From contig NZ_JAFBCM010000001.1 of assembly GCF_016907715.1 (NCBI RefSeq), positions 4,216,001 to 4,280,000 on the forward strand: 64,000 nt of DNA, written 5' to 3'. Numbering within the stretch: the stretch's first letter is position 1; every line of letters starts with the position of its first letter. Shown in pieces: positions 33,972 through 42,314 of this stretch. Source of the DNA: Tenggerimyces flavus (GTDB lineage: Bacteria > Actinomycetota > Actinomycetes > Propionibacteriales > Actinopolymorphaceae). Below the pieces are notes generated by a model that did not search any database, was not told the origin of the DNA, and saw nothing but the letters and a program-made list of their open reading frames with translations. A program made the translations under genes and the position numbers.

Positions 33972-34969
33972 CCCGGGAGCTTCCCGCGTTCCTTGAGGAT
34001 GGTTTCGAACTGCGTGTTGGTGTCGTTGAGATAGTTCGTGAAGTCCTCGCCCCAACGCAGATCCTCGGTGAGGGAGTTCTTCTCGATGTATTCCTTCCAC
34101 TCAGGCGTCGCGGCGACCGTCTTCATGGTGGCGATCCACCAGTCGGTCGCCTCCTTCGGCGCGTCCGGCGGGAGGATCAGACCACGCGGCATCGTCGGCA
34201 GGTCCTTGAAGCCGAGCGACTCTGCGGTGGGGATGTCCGGGTACTTCGTCAGCGGCTTCGCACCGGTGAACATCAGCGCCTTCAGCGCCTTACCGTCGAT
34301 CTGACCGGTGACCTCAGCGGGGTTCGACACGGCGCCGTCGAGCGACTTCGACGTCAACGCGGTGAGGAGCTGGCCCTGCTCGTCGAACGGAACGTACTCG
34401 AGCTCGAAGCCGGCCTTCTCGGCGAGGATGTCCAAGACGATGAAGTCGACGTTGACCTCGCCGATTCCCCCGACGCTTACCGAGCCCTTCTGTTTCGCCT
34501 TTTCCACCCACTGGGCCCACGACGTGACCCCGCTGTCCGCGGTGACGATGAAGAAGAGAGCGTCACTGGCCAGTAGGCCGACATGGGTGAAGTCGCGGTA
34601 GGTGAAGCCGGTCTTGGACTCGAGGGGCGTCGTGATGAAGGAGCCGGACGTCGTAGAAATGGCATAGCCGTCACCCTTCTTCTTCTTGAGGTAGCCCCAG
34701 CCAGTGGTGCCGCTACCGCCCTCGCGGTTCTCCACGGCGATGTTCTTCGGGTACAGCTTCTGCTTCTTGAGGATGTCGACCAGCGTGCGGGCCATGATGT
34801 CGTTGCCGCCGCCGGGACCGAACGCGACCGTCCAGTCCATATCCTCGTTTGGGTAACCATCCGTACTCGTAGTGCTACCGTTACCTTGGTTGCACGCCGC
34901 GGCGGTCGCGGCGAGAACCAATGTGAGAGCGACCCCTAGTACGGCTTTTGCGTACTTTCCCACTTTCAC
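33968..34969 (-). CDS. tctC: Tripartite tricarboxylate transporter substrate-binding lipoprotein, TctC family
   Basis: Exported binding protein of 333 aa. The N-terminus is a lipoprotein signal (VALTLVLAATAAACNQG). Family features: DWTVAFGPGGGNDIMARTLV, AVENREGGSGTTGWGYLKKK and VSVGGIGEVNVDFIVLDILA, followed by LDGAVSNPAEVTGQIDGKAL. It captures a carboxylate outside the membrane for TctAB. GTG 34969 is chosen because GGAGG lies six bases upstream; GTG 34963 is possible. The substrate cannot be read, but lhgO and the CoA-transferase in the operon point to a dicarboxylate. Confidence 0.92.
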   Translation of the reverse strand: MKVGKYAKAVLGVALTLVLAATAAACNQGNGSTTSTDGYPNEDMDWTVAFGPGGGNDIMARTLVDILKKQKLYPKNIAVENREGGSGTTGWGYLKKKKGDGYAISTTSGSFITTPLESKTGFTYRDFTHVGLLASDALFFIVTADSGVTSWAQWVEKAKQKGSVSVGGIGEVNVDFIVLDILAEKAGFELEYVPFDEQGQLLTALTSKSLDGAVSNPAEVTGQIDGKALKALMFTGAKPLTKYPDIPTAESLGFKDLPTMPRGLILPPDAPKEATDWWIATMKTVAATPEWKEYIEKNSLTEDLRWGEDFTNYLNDTNTQFETILKERGKLPG

Positions 34970-35003
34970 TTCTGGCCTCCTTGCCAGGTCAACTGCTTCG
35001 GCC

Positions 35004-35780
35004 CTAGCGGAACCTGGGTGTGCGCTTCTCGAGGAAGGCACGAACTCCTTCGGCGTAGTCCTCTGTGTCGAAGGAGGAGTTGCGGATCTCGGTCGTCTTC
35101 TCGTCGTCCTCGACCTGACCCGAGAGAATACGACCCACGATCGACTTCGCTGCACGCACACTGAACTGAGCGCGTGTGGTGAGCAGCTGGGCGAAGTCGT
35201 ACGTGACCTTGTCCAGGTCGTCCACCGTGGACAGTTCATCCAGCAAGCCGAGGCGTTGTGCCTGCTCAGCGCCGATTTGCTGGCCTGACATGAGGATCCA
35301 TTTGGTACGTGCCGGACCCACCAGGTCGACGAGCCTCTTGGTCGACTCGAGGCTGTAGACCAGGCCCAACTTGGCCGGCGTGATCGCCATGCGCGTCCGG
35401 TCGTCGCCGAAGCGCAGGTCGCACGAGAGCGCGAGTCCGCAGCCACCGCCGATGCAGTAGCCGTGGATCAACGCGATCGTCGGTGTGTTGACGTTCTCGA
35501 TCGCCTTTTCCGCCGCGGCGACGCGCTGGTTGTACGACTTCGCGCTGTCGGCGTTGCCGCGTACCTCTTCGAACTCACTGATGTCGGCGCCGGAAGCGAA
35601 CGCCTTCGTGCCAGCGCCCCGCACGACGATGACCTTGACGGACTCGTCGGTGTCGAGCGAGGCGAACAAGGCCGGAATCGCCTTGTACATCTCGAGAGTG
35701 ATCGCGTTGTGACTGTCCGGACGGTTGAGCACCACCGTCGCGACAGCTCCGTCGCGTTCTACGAGAAGATCGTCGGACAT
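35004..35780 (-). CDS. Crotonase-family protein lacking both hydratase glutamates
   Basis: Enoyl-CoA hydratase/isomerase superfamily, 258 aa. The oxyanion-hole segments are AFASGADISEFEEV and IHGYCIGGGCGLALSCDLRF. In classical hydratases the positions after GGGC and in the PE-x-x-LG segment are the catalytic glutamates; here they read Gly (GGGCGLAL) and a non-acidic TPAKLGLVY, so a plain hydration is unlikely. Decarboxylation, isomerisation or thioester hydrolysis are possible for such variants. It lies between the CaiB and tctC genes, separated by 6 and 34 bases. Confidence 0.85.
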   Translation of the reverse strand: MSDDLLVERDGAVATVVLNRPDSHNAITLEMYKAIPALFASLDTDESVKVIVVRGAGTKAFASGADISEFEEVRGNADSAKSYNQRVAAAEKAIENVNTPTIALIHGYCIGGGCGLALSCDLRFGDDRTRMAITPAKLGLVYSLESTKRLVDLVGPARTKWILMSGQQIGAEQAQRLGLLDELSTVDDLDKVTYDFAQLLTTRAQFSVRAAKSIVGRILSGQVEDDEKTTEIRNSSFDTEDYAEGVRAFLEKRTPRFR

Positions 35781-35786
35781 CCCCGC

Positions 35787-37166
35787 TCAGCTCCGGTAGA
35801 GGTCGAAGTAGGGCGCGTTCGCCGCGCGAGCGCGATCGTGCGACCCGCCACCGTTGCCGATGCCGCGACCGACGTTGTGCCCGCCGGCGGTGCCGGCCGA
35901 GCGGCCGGACGCGGACGGTGTCGCGGGGCGGTCGGGTCGTTCCTGCCGGCGCTTGCCGGGGTGCAGCTCGGGGTGCGCGTCGAACGCGATGCCGTCCGCG
36001 TACAACGCGTCGATCTCGTGCTTGCTCAAGCCCGCTTCGCCGAGGATCTCGCTGGTGTGCTGGCCGAGCCAGGGCGCGGGGCCCTTCACCTGCACATCGA
36101 GTCCGGAGAACTTCGTCGGCGGGGCGATCGTCTTCATCGGGCCGATGATCGGGTGGTCCAGGTCCACGACCATGCCGCGGGCCTGGATGTGCGGATCGGC
36201 GAGCGCCTCTTCGTACGTGAGGACATGGCCGCCGGGCACGCCCGCCTTGTCGAGGATCTCGACCCACTCGTTCGTGGTCTTGGTGCCGGTGATCGCCTCG
36301 AGCTCGGCCTCGAGCAGGTCGATGTGCTCCATCCGCGCGGGCAGCGTCGCGAACCGTTCGTCGGTCAGCCACTCCGGCCGGTCGACGACCTGGGTGACGA
36401 GACGTTCCCAGAGCCGGTCGTTGTTGGCGCCGATCGTGACGTACCCGTCGATCGTCCGGTACGCCTGGTACGGGGTGGAGCGGCGGTGCCGGGTGCCGGT
36501 CGGCTCGGGCGTCTCGCCGTCGCCGAAGTACGCGCCGGACTCCCACACCGTCCACGCCAGGCCGGCGTCGACGAGGGAGATGTCGAGGTACTGACCCTGT
36601 CCGGTTCTGGCCCGCAGCAGCTCGGCCGCCATGATCGAGTAGACGGCGGTGACGCCGGCGGCGATGTCGTTGATCGCGATGCCGACCTTGGTCGGGCGGC
36701 CGTCGGGGTGGCCGGTCATCCGGAGGAAGCCGCCGGTGCCCTGGGCCATGATGTCGAAGCCCGGGCGGTCCCGGTACGGCCCGGTCTGGCCGAAGCCGCT
36801 GATCGAGCAGTAGATGAGGTCGTCGTTGTCGCGCTTCAGCGTCTCGTAGTCGATCCCGAGCCGCTTGACCACACCCGGCCGGAAGTTCTCGATCACCAGG
36901 TCGGCCTCGGCCGCGAGCTTGAGGAACGCGTCGCGTCCGCGGTCGGCCTTGAGATCGAGCGACACGCTCCGCTTGCTCCTGTTGGGCATCGCGAACGGGT
37001 AGCTCTCGCCGTTGACCTTCGGCGCGAGGCGCCGCGAGTCATCGCCGCTGATGGGCTGTTCGACCTTGACGACGTCCGCGCCGAACTCGGCGAGGACCAT
37101 CGTGCAGTACGGCCCGGAGAGGAACCTGGTCAGGTCCAAGACCCGGAATCCGTCGAGGGGCAACAT
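35787..37166 (-). CDS. CaiB/BaiF-family (class III) CoA-transferase
   Basis: Formyl-CoA transferase-like protein of 459 aa. It starts with GFRVLDLTRFLSGPYCTMVL and AEFGADVVKVEQPISGDDSR, then NRSKRSVSLDLKADRGRDAF and VIENFRPGVVKRLGIDYETL, IYCSISGFGQTGPYRDRPGF, all CaiB hallmarks; the catalytic Asp is in the AQGTGGF/ISLVDAGLAW region. The usual domain ends near residue 405; about 50 further residues rich in Arg, Gly and Ser follow (SASGRSAGTAGGHNVGRGIG), unusual for the family. First gene of the minus-strand operon and divergent from the IclR gene; it likely activates the imported acid as its CoA ester. Confidence 0.9.
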   Translation of the reverse strand: MLPLDGFRVLDLTRFLSGPYCTMVLAEFGADVVKVEQPISGDDSRRLAPKVNGESYPFAMPNRSKRSVSLDLKADRGRDAFLKLAAEADLVIENFRPGVVKRLGIDYETLKRDNDDLIYCSISGFGQTGPYRDRPGFDIMAQGTGGFLRMTGHPDGRPTKVGIAINDIAAGVTAVYSIMAAELLRARTGQGQYLDISLVDAGLAWTVWESGAYFGDGETPEPTGTRHRRSTPYQAYRTIDGYVTIGANNDRLWERLVTQVVDRPEWLTDERFATLPARMEHIDLLEAELEAITGTKTTNEWVEILDKAGVPGGHVLTYEEALADPHIQARGMVVDLDHPIIGPMKTIAPPTKFSGLDVQVKGPAPWLGQHTSEILGEAGLSKHEIDALYADGIAFDAHPELHPGKRRQERPDRPATPSASGRSAGTAGGHNVGRGIGNGGGSHDRARAANAPYFDLYRS

Positions 37167-37298
37167 CTGAGTTTCCCCGCGTCCTTCCGTTGTCGTTCCC
37201 GCAACATGGGATAGCATCTCGTAATTCAGGAACCCTAGGTACTCAAAGGGTCACAGGTCAATGTTTTGCCCGGATTCAGACCTTGAAGGGGAACGGGT

Positions 37299-38159
37299 GT
37301 GACCACCATGAATGGGCACGAGTCGGACACCAGCGCCGGAACCGGTGGAGGTCGCCGCGGCGTGCAGTCCATCGACCGTGCTGTCTCGATCTTGCGCTGT
37401 TTCGATGAAAGACACGTGGAGTTGGGCATCAGTGACATCGCACGGATGACCGGTTTGTCCACGAGTACGACACATAGGCTGCTCGGCGCGATGCACGACA
37501 ACCGGTTGGTGCGGCAGACGTCGGACCGCCGGTACGCCCTCGGGCCGCTACTCGTGCAGCTTGCCCGCAGTGGGGCAGTGCCTACCACATTGCGGGATGC
37601 GGCCCTCCCGGCGATGACCTCATTGCGGGACAATGTGGACGAAACGGTCGGCTTGCATGCCTTGTTGCCATCCCACGAGCGGGCCGTGATCGAGCAGGTG
37701 GAGAGCCGGCAGCCGCTGCGGCGTACGTACACCGAGTTCGGCGTACCGATCCCGCTGGCCCTCGGAGCGCCCGGGAAGGTGATGCTGGCGCACCTGCCCT
37801 GGGACCTGCAGGACGCGCTGCTGGCCCGGCCGATCCCGCAGGTGACGCCCACGACGCCCACGGACCCCGAGGTGATGCGGCGGCAGCTCGCGGAGATCCG
37901 GACGCGCAACTACGCGTTGTCGTACGCCGAGCGCACGGCCGGGATCCGGACGATCGCGTCGGCGATCTTCGACGGCTCGTACTCGTGCGTGGCGTCGCTG
38001 AGCATCTCGGCGCCGGCGGTGCGGATGCCGGACGAGCGGATGCAGGAGCTCGGCCCGGTCGTCGCGGCGACCTCTTGGGTGATCTCGGAGGCGCTCGGAG
38101 CGACCCGGGATGGTGTGAATCGCCGGATGTTGATGGCGCAACCGCCTCCCGGGGTGTGA
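37299..38159 (+). CDS. IclR-family transcriptional regulator
   Basis: Regulator of 286 aa. The N-terminal winged helix is SIDRAVSILRCFDERHVELG, then ISDIARMTGLSTSTTHRLLG, and the effector domain carries GVPIPLALGAPGKVMLAHLP and VASLSISAPAVRMPDERMQE. IclR proteins usually control an adjacent catabolic operon and sense its substrate. Divergent orientation to the CaiB-crotonase-tct-lhgO operon makes that the probable target. GTG 37299 follows AAGGGG; ATG 37308 is possible. A family III element starts four bases after the stop. Confidence 0.92.
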   Translation: MTTMNGHESDTSAGTGGGRRGVQSIDRAVSILRCFDERHVELGISDIARMTGLSTSTTHRLLGAMHDNRLVRQTSDRRYALGPLLVQLARSGAVPTTLRDAALPAMTSLRDNVDETVGLHALLPSHERAVIEQVESRQPLRRTYTEFGVPIPLALGAPGKVMLAHLPWDLQDALLARPIPQVTPTTPTDPEVMRRQLAEIRTRNYALSYAERTAGIRTIASAIFDGSYSCVASLSISAPAVRMPDERMQELGPVVAATSWVISEALGATRDGVNRRMLMAQPPPGV

Positions 38160-38162
38160 GCT

Positions 38163-38325
38163 AGGCCCCCTCTCTTGGATATCGCCGGGCGCGCGACGCT
38201 ATGCATCCCGTCTGGCAGTGTTGCAGACCGGCGTCCTTATGACGGATAGGGCCTTGGCCTGCGCCTTGCCATACGGGCGCCTAGCGCCGCGCGCTAAATC
38301 CGACGCTCTCCAAGAGAGGGGGCCT
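38163..38325. repeat. Intergenic palindromic element, family III copy 2
   Basis: A 163-bp element between the IclR stop and the kinase start. Terminal arms AGGCCCCCTCTCTTGG (38163-38178) and CCAAGAGAGGGGGCCT (38310-38325) are perfect 16-bp inverted repeats. The inner block TCGCCGGGCGCGCGAC...CATCCCGTCTGG is 28/34 identical to the copy at 11943, while the terminal arms differ almost completely in sequence yet keep pairing. The right arm also supplies the purine-rich GAGGGGG that would be the ribosome-binding site of the kinase GTG at 38331. Confidence 0.78.
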
Positions 38326-38330
38326 GCCCC

Positions 38331-39797
38331 GTGGAGGAGCAAGACCGAACGATCTCCGGTCGCTATCGACTGACGGGACGGATCGGCAGCGGCGCGATGG
38401 GCGTCGTCTGGCTGGGGCATGACGAGCGGCTGAACCGTACGGTCGCGGTCAAGGAGCTGCTGCTGCCGTACGGGCTGTCCGAGGCCGACGCGGGCGACGC
38501 CAAGCGGCGCGCCATGCGGGAGGGCCGGCTGGCCGCGCGGTTGCAGCATCCGCACGCGATCCCGGTGTTCGACGTCGTCGAGGACGGCGGCCGGCCCGTG
38601 CTGGTGATGGAGTACCTCGCCTCGGAGAGCCTGTCGGCGGCGGTGGCCGCGCGTGGTCCGCTGCCGCCCGAGGAGGTGGCGCGGATCGGGACGCAGATCG
38701 CGTCCGCGCTGGCCGCCGCGCACGCGGTCGGCATCGTGCATCGCGACGTCAAGCCGGGCAACGTCCTGTTGGGCGAACGGGTCGCGAAGATCACCGACTT
38801 CGGCATCTCGCGCGGGTCCGGCGAGGCCACGGTGACCGCGACCGGGATGCTGGCCGGCACGCCGGCGTACCTGGCGCCGGAGGTCGCGCGCGGGCAGCCC
38901 GCCGACTTCCGTTCGGACGTGTTCTCGTTCGGCTCCACGCTCTACACCGCGGTCGAGGGCGTGCCGCCGTTCGGCCGCGGAGACAACCCGATGGCGCTGA
39001 TGCACCGGGTGGCGAACGGCGAGATCCGGCCGCCGGAGAACGCCGGGCCGCTCGGGCCGCTGCTGGTGCGGCTGATGGAGGTCGACCCGGCGCGGCGGCC
39101 GACGATGGTCGAGGCGGCCCGGATGCTCGCGACGCTGAGCGGTACTCCCACGCCGGTCCCGCCGCTCGAGCCGGTCACCGTACGGATCGAGCAGCCGCCC
39201 CCTCCGCCTCCTACGCCACCACCTGCGCCGGCCGAGCCGACGTCGTTCGCTCCGGTTTCTGTGCCTGTGCCCATGGCGCCGCGTCCCGACCGCGGTGGGC
39301 GGCGTCGGGTGCTGCTCCTGCTGCTGGCCGCGGCCGCGCTCCTGGGCGTGGGAACGGTCGGGGTCATCGCGCTGCTCGATCGCGATCCCGGTGGCCTCGC
39401 CGGACCCGGTCCCACCTCGTCGCGGCAGCCGGCCCCGCCCACGAAGTCCGCGCCGCCGACGAACAGCCCGCCGCCGACCTCGGCGCCCGCCACAGACGCG
39501 GCGCAAGGCCTGACGGACTACTACGCCTTGCTGCCCGACGATCTGGAGGCCGGCTACGACCGGCTCACCGATCGGTTCAAGCGGACGCGGTCGCCGTCGT
39601 TCCGCGGCTACTCGAACTTCTTCGGTGAGTTCCGGGCGGTGTCGACCTCCAACGTGCGCCTGCGCGAGGACGGCACGGTCTCGGCCCGCGTCACGTACAC
39701 CTACAGGAGCGGCCGGAAGGTGAACGAGCGCCACATCTACACGTTGGTGCTGCAGGGGGATCGCTGGCTGATCGACGGCCAGCGCTCCGGGAGCTAG
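38331..39797 (+). CDS. Transmembrane Ser/Thr protein kinase with small extracellular domain
   Basis: Ser/Thr kinase of 488 aa, GTG start. Motifs: GRIGSGAMGVVWLGHDERLN (glycine loop), VAVKELLLPYG, VHRDVKPGNVLLG, ITDFGISRGSGEA, and AGTPAYLAPEVARGQPADFR. A proline-rich linker (EQPPPPPPTPPPAPAEP) leads to one membrane helix (VLLLLLAAAALLGVGTVGVI), then a Pro/Ser/Thr linker and about 95 residues of globular extracellular sequence (QGLTDYYALLPDDLEAGYDR...YTYRSGRKVNERHIYTLVLQ) resembling NTF2/SnoaL-like folds. The extracellular part may sense a ligand; the substrate is unknown. Confidence 0.9.
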   Translation: MEEQDRTISGRYRLTGRIGSGAMGVVWLGHDERLNRTVAVKELLLPYGLSEADAGDAKRRAMREGRLAARLQHPHAIPVFDVVEDGGRPVLVMEYLASESLSAAVAARGPLPPEEVARIGTQIASALAAAHAVGIVHRDVKPGNVLLGERVAKITDFGISRGSGEATVTATGMLAGTPAYLAPEVARGQPADFRSDVFSFGSTLYTAVEGVPPFGRGDNPMALMHRVANGEIRPPENAGPLGPLLVRLMEVDPARRPTMVEAARMLATLSGTPTPVPPLEPVTVRIEQPPPPPPTPPPAPAEPTSFAPVSVPVPMAPRPDRGGRRRVLLLLLAAAALLGVGTVGVIALLDRDPGGLAGPGPTSSRQPAPPTKSAPPTNSPPPTSAPATDAAQGLTDYYALLPDDLEAGYDRLTDRFKRTRSPSFRGYSNFFGEFRAVSTSNVRLREDGTVSARVTYTYRSGRKVNERHIYTLVLQGDRWLIDGQRSGS

Positions 39798-39806
39798 CGC
39801 CAGTGA

Positions 39807-39935
39807 CGGCAGTTGATCATGTTTACATGATCAACTGCCGCTCTACCTGGGATACACCCCGCGTAAGGCACCCACTCGCCAGGTAGAGAGCGGCATCGGT
39901 GCCGATCCGCCAGCACCGCCGACTTGCGCAACAGG
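39807..39935. repeat. TGATCATG hairpin family (family II), copy A, bidirectional terminator candidate
   Basis: Perfect 16-bp stem CGGCAGTTGATCATGT / ACATGATCAACTGCCG at 39807-39840 with a two-base loop; then a second perfect stem CTCTACCTGG / CCAGGTAGAG (39841-39850, 39879-39888) and a third small one CGGCA/TGCCG at 39891. The 39841-39940 part is the reverse complement of the block at 60041-60140. It sits between the kinase and EcfT genes, which end facing each other. Confidence 0.75.
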
Positions 39936-39937
39936 TC

Positions 39938-40534
39938 CTAGTCGTCCACGCCGCGGGCGGCGAGTGCCTCGCCCATCGCGTCGGCCCGTTTCAGCAGGCG
40001 AATCACCAGCGGTACGGCGAGCGCCACGGGGCTGTGCTCGAGGCCCCTCGCGCGGCGGGCGTCGCGGGCCTCCTGGTACGCCTGCGCGACCAGCGGAACG
40101 CACCGGACGGCCAGCGCGAGCACCAGGCCGACCCGTTCGGGATCGACGCCGACCCGGCGGAGCGGGCGGAGGACGTACTCGAACGCGTCCAGCATCGCGG
40201 TCACGCGCGTCGTCAACGTCACCAGCGCCGCCAGGGCGACGAGCACGACGAGCTGACCGACGACGACGCCAGCTCGGACCGGGCCGGCGGTGAGCCATTG
40301 CAGGACGAACAGGGGTACGGCGAGCCAGCCGATCGGCCGCAGTTGCCTGAGTCCCTCGCGCCAGGGGACCCGGGCGGTCGCCGCGAGGAGCAGGACGACG
40401 GCGGCAGCGATGCCGAGGGCCTGCAGGGAGTCCAGCCGCAGCACGACGATCGCCGCCACGAGGAGTCCGGCGAGCTTCCCGCCGGCCGGCAGCCGGTGCA
40501 GCGGGGACGTGCCGGGGAGGTAGAGCCCGATCAC
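39938..40534 (-). CDS. ECF transporter transmembrane coupling protein, EcfT/BioN-like
   Basis: Membrane protein of 198 aa, GTG start. Five to six hydrophobic segments. The EcfT coupling helices are marked by two Ala-Arg-Gly-type motifs, here EARDARRARGLE and, near the C-terminus, GEALAARGVDD. It transmits ATPase movement to the substrate-binding S component. Its start overlaps the stop of the ATPase gene by four bases. With BioY encoded in the same operon it most likely serves biotin uptake (BioN role). Confidence 0.88.
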   Translation of the reverse strand: MIGLYLPGTSPLHRLPAGGKLAGLLVAAIVVLRLDSLQALGIAAAVVLLLAATARVPWREGLRQLRPIGWLAVPLFVLQWLTAGPVRAGVVVGQLVVLVALAALVTLTTRVTAMLDAFEYVLRPLRRVGVDPERVGLVLALAVRCVPLVAQAYQEARDARRARGLEHSPVALAVPLVIRLLKRADAMGEALAARGVDD

Positions 40535-41205
40535 GCGAGCAGGTCCTCGTACGCCGCGATCGCTTTGGCTGGTGGGCCGTCGAAGGCGAGCCGGCCCTCG
40601 TGGAAGACGAGCACGCGCTCGTAGCCGTCGAGCAGGTCGAGGTGGTGGGTGACCAGGACGACCTGTTGGGGCAGCGCCGCGAGCATGCCCATGACCAGCC
40701 GCGCGTTCCGCAGGTCGAGCAGCGTCGTCGGCTCGTCGCACACCAGCGTCTCCGGCTCGGTCACCATGACTCCGGCCAACGCCAGCAGCTGTTTCTGCCC
40801 GCCGGACAGCAGGTGCGCGGGATGGTCGGCGTGGTCGTGGAGGCCGAATCTCTCGAGCACGCTCGCGACGCGGTCGGCGATCTCTGGCTTCGACAGGCCG
40901 GTACGGCGGAGGCCGAACGCCACGTCCTCGGCGACCGTCGGCATCACGACCTGGGCGTCGGGGTCGGTGAAGACGAAACCGACCTTCTTGCGGACCTCGC
41001 GGCCGTTCGTGCGCGTCGACAGGCCGTCGACGGTGACGCGTCCCTCGGTGGGGATGACGAGGCCGTTCAGCAGCCGCGCGAACGTGGACTTGCCCGACCC
41101 GTTCGCGCCGACGACGCCGATGCGCTGCTCCGCGAGCCGGAGGTCGAGGTCGCGCAGGACGACGCGGGACCCGAACCGGTGGCTGACGCCGTCGAGCTCG
41201 ATCAC
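40531..41205 (-). CDS. ECF transporter ATPase, EcfA/BioM-like
   Basis: ABC ATPase of 224 aa, GTG start. Walker A GANGSGKSTFARLLNG, Q-loop FVFTDPDAQVVMPTVAEDVA, signature LLSGGQKQLLALAGV, Walker B TLVCDEPTTLLDL and H-loop LVTHHLDLLDG are complete. It is a single ATPase, so a homodimer as in BioMNY is expected. Overlaps the EcfT gene and the thiolase gene by four bases each. Confidence 0.92.
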   Translation of the reverse strand: MIELDGVSHRFGSRVVLRDLDLRLAEQRIGVVGANGSGKSTFARLLNGLVIPTEGRVTVDGLSTRTNGREVRKKVGFVFTDPDAQVVMPTVAEDVAFGLRRTGLSKPEIADRVASVLERFGLHDHADHPAHLLSGGQKQLLALAGVMVTEPETLVCDEPTTLLDLRNARLVMGMLAALPQQVVLVTHHLDLLDGYERVLVFHEGRLAFDGPPAKAIAAYEDLLA

Positions 41206-42314
41206 CCGTCCACCCGCGCGACCAGCAGCGCCAGGCCCATGCCGCCGCCGACGGCCGCCGACGCGATGCCGAGCTCGCCGCGGCGTTCGCGGACGAGGCG
41301 GGTGAACAGCCGGACGACCGTCACCGCGCCGGACGCGCCCCAGGGGTGGCCGAGGGCGAGCGCGCCGCCGTCGGGGCAGAGCCGGTCGGGATCGAGGCCC
41401 AGCGCGTCGGCGCAGGCGAGGACCTGGCCGGCGAACGCCTCGACGAGCTCGACACTGTCGACCTCCTCGATCTTCAGCGACCGGCGGTCCAGCACGCGGC
41501 GGATCGCCTCGACCGGTCCGAGACCGGGCAGCGCGGGGTCGACGCCGACGCACTCCCAGTCGAGCACCTGGAGGCCGGGTCGTTCCTGGCGGCGTTCCTC
41601 GGAGACGACGGCGACCGCGGCGGCGCCGTCGTTGACGCCGCAGGAGTTGCCGGCGGTCACCGTTCCGGCTGTCGTGAAGGCGGGGCGGAGGCGGGCGAGC
41701 CGTTCGACGGTGAGGTCGGCGCGCGGGCGCTGGTCGCGGTCCAGCCCGGCGAGCGGGACGAGCTCGCGGTCGAATCTTCCCGCGGCGGCCGCTGCGCTCG
41801 CGAGGGCGTGGCTGCGGGCGGCGTACGCGTCCTGGCGTTCCCTGCTGACGCCTGCGCGGGTGGCGAGCGCGTCGGCGGCCTGGCCCATGTCGGGGTCGGC
41901 GTACGGGGGTGGGGCGAACGGGGCGCGCTCGTAGGCGTCGCCGTTCGGCCAGGTGCGGGTCGGTGCGGTCGAAGCGCTCTCCGCACCGCCCGCGAGGTAG
42001 AGGTCGCCGCGGCCGGCCTGGACGAGGGCCGCGGCGAGCTGGATCGCCTCGAGCCCGCTGCCGCACTGCCGGTCGACGGTGAGGCCGGGGACCTCCTGGC
42101 GGAGGCCCGCGGCGAGGGCGGCGACGCGGGCGACGTTGCCGCCGGGACCCATGCAGTTGCCGAGGATGACGTCCGCGACGTCGTCGGTGCCGAGGTCGTC
42201 GAGCAGGGCGCGGAGAACGGGGGCGGCGAGGCGTTCGACCGGAACGTCCGCCAGCGCGTGGCCCTTGGTTCCGATCGGCGTGCGCCGCGCGGCGACGATG
42301 ACCGGTGCGGTCAC
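41202..42314 (-). CDS. Thiolase-family protein with altered active site, in the bioY operon
   Basis: Thiolase fold of 370 aa, GTG start. The nucleophile cysteine is kept in VDRQCGSGLEAIQLA, and GNSCGVNDGAAAVAVV and LALGHPWGASGA (active-site histidine) are present. Two catalytic positions differ: the NEAF motif reads VEAF (VELVEAFAGQ, Asn to Val), and the C-terminal C-x-GGG motif reads AVGGGMG, so the second catalytic cysteine is Ala. Normal condensation or thiolysis is therefore doubtful; acyl-enzyme chemistry through the first cysteine could remain. It overlaps its neighbours by four bases on both sides and lies between an acyl-CoA ligase and the ECF ATPase. Confidence 0.85.
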   Translation of the reverse strand: MTAPVIVAARRTPIGTKGHALADVPVERLAAPVLRALLDDLGTDDVADVILGNCMGPGGNVARVAALAAGLRQEVPGLTVDRQCGSGLEAIQLAAALVQAGRGDLYLAGGAESASTAPTRTWPNGDAYERAPFAPPPYADPDMGQAADALATRAGVSRERQDAYAARSHALASAAAAAGRFDRELVPLAGLDRDQRPRADLTVERLARLRPAFTTAGTVTAGNSCGVNDGAAAVAVVSEERRQERPGLQVLDWECVGVDPALPGLGPVEAIRRVLDRRSLKIEEVDSVELVEAFAGQVLACADALGLDPDRLCPDGGALALGHPWGASGAVTVVRLFTRLVRERRGELGIASAAVGGGMGLALLVARVDG

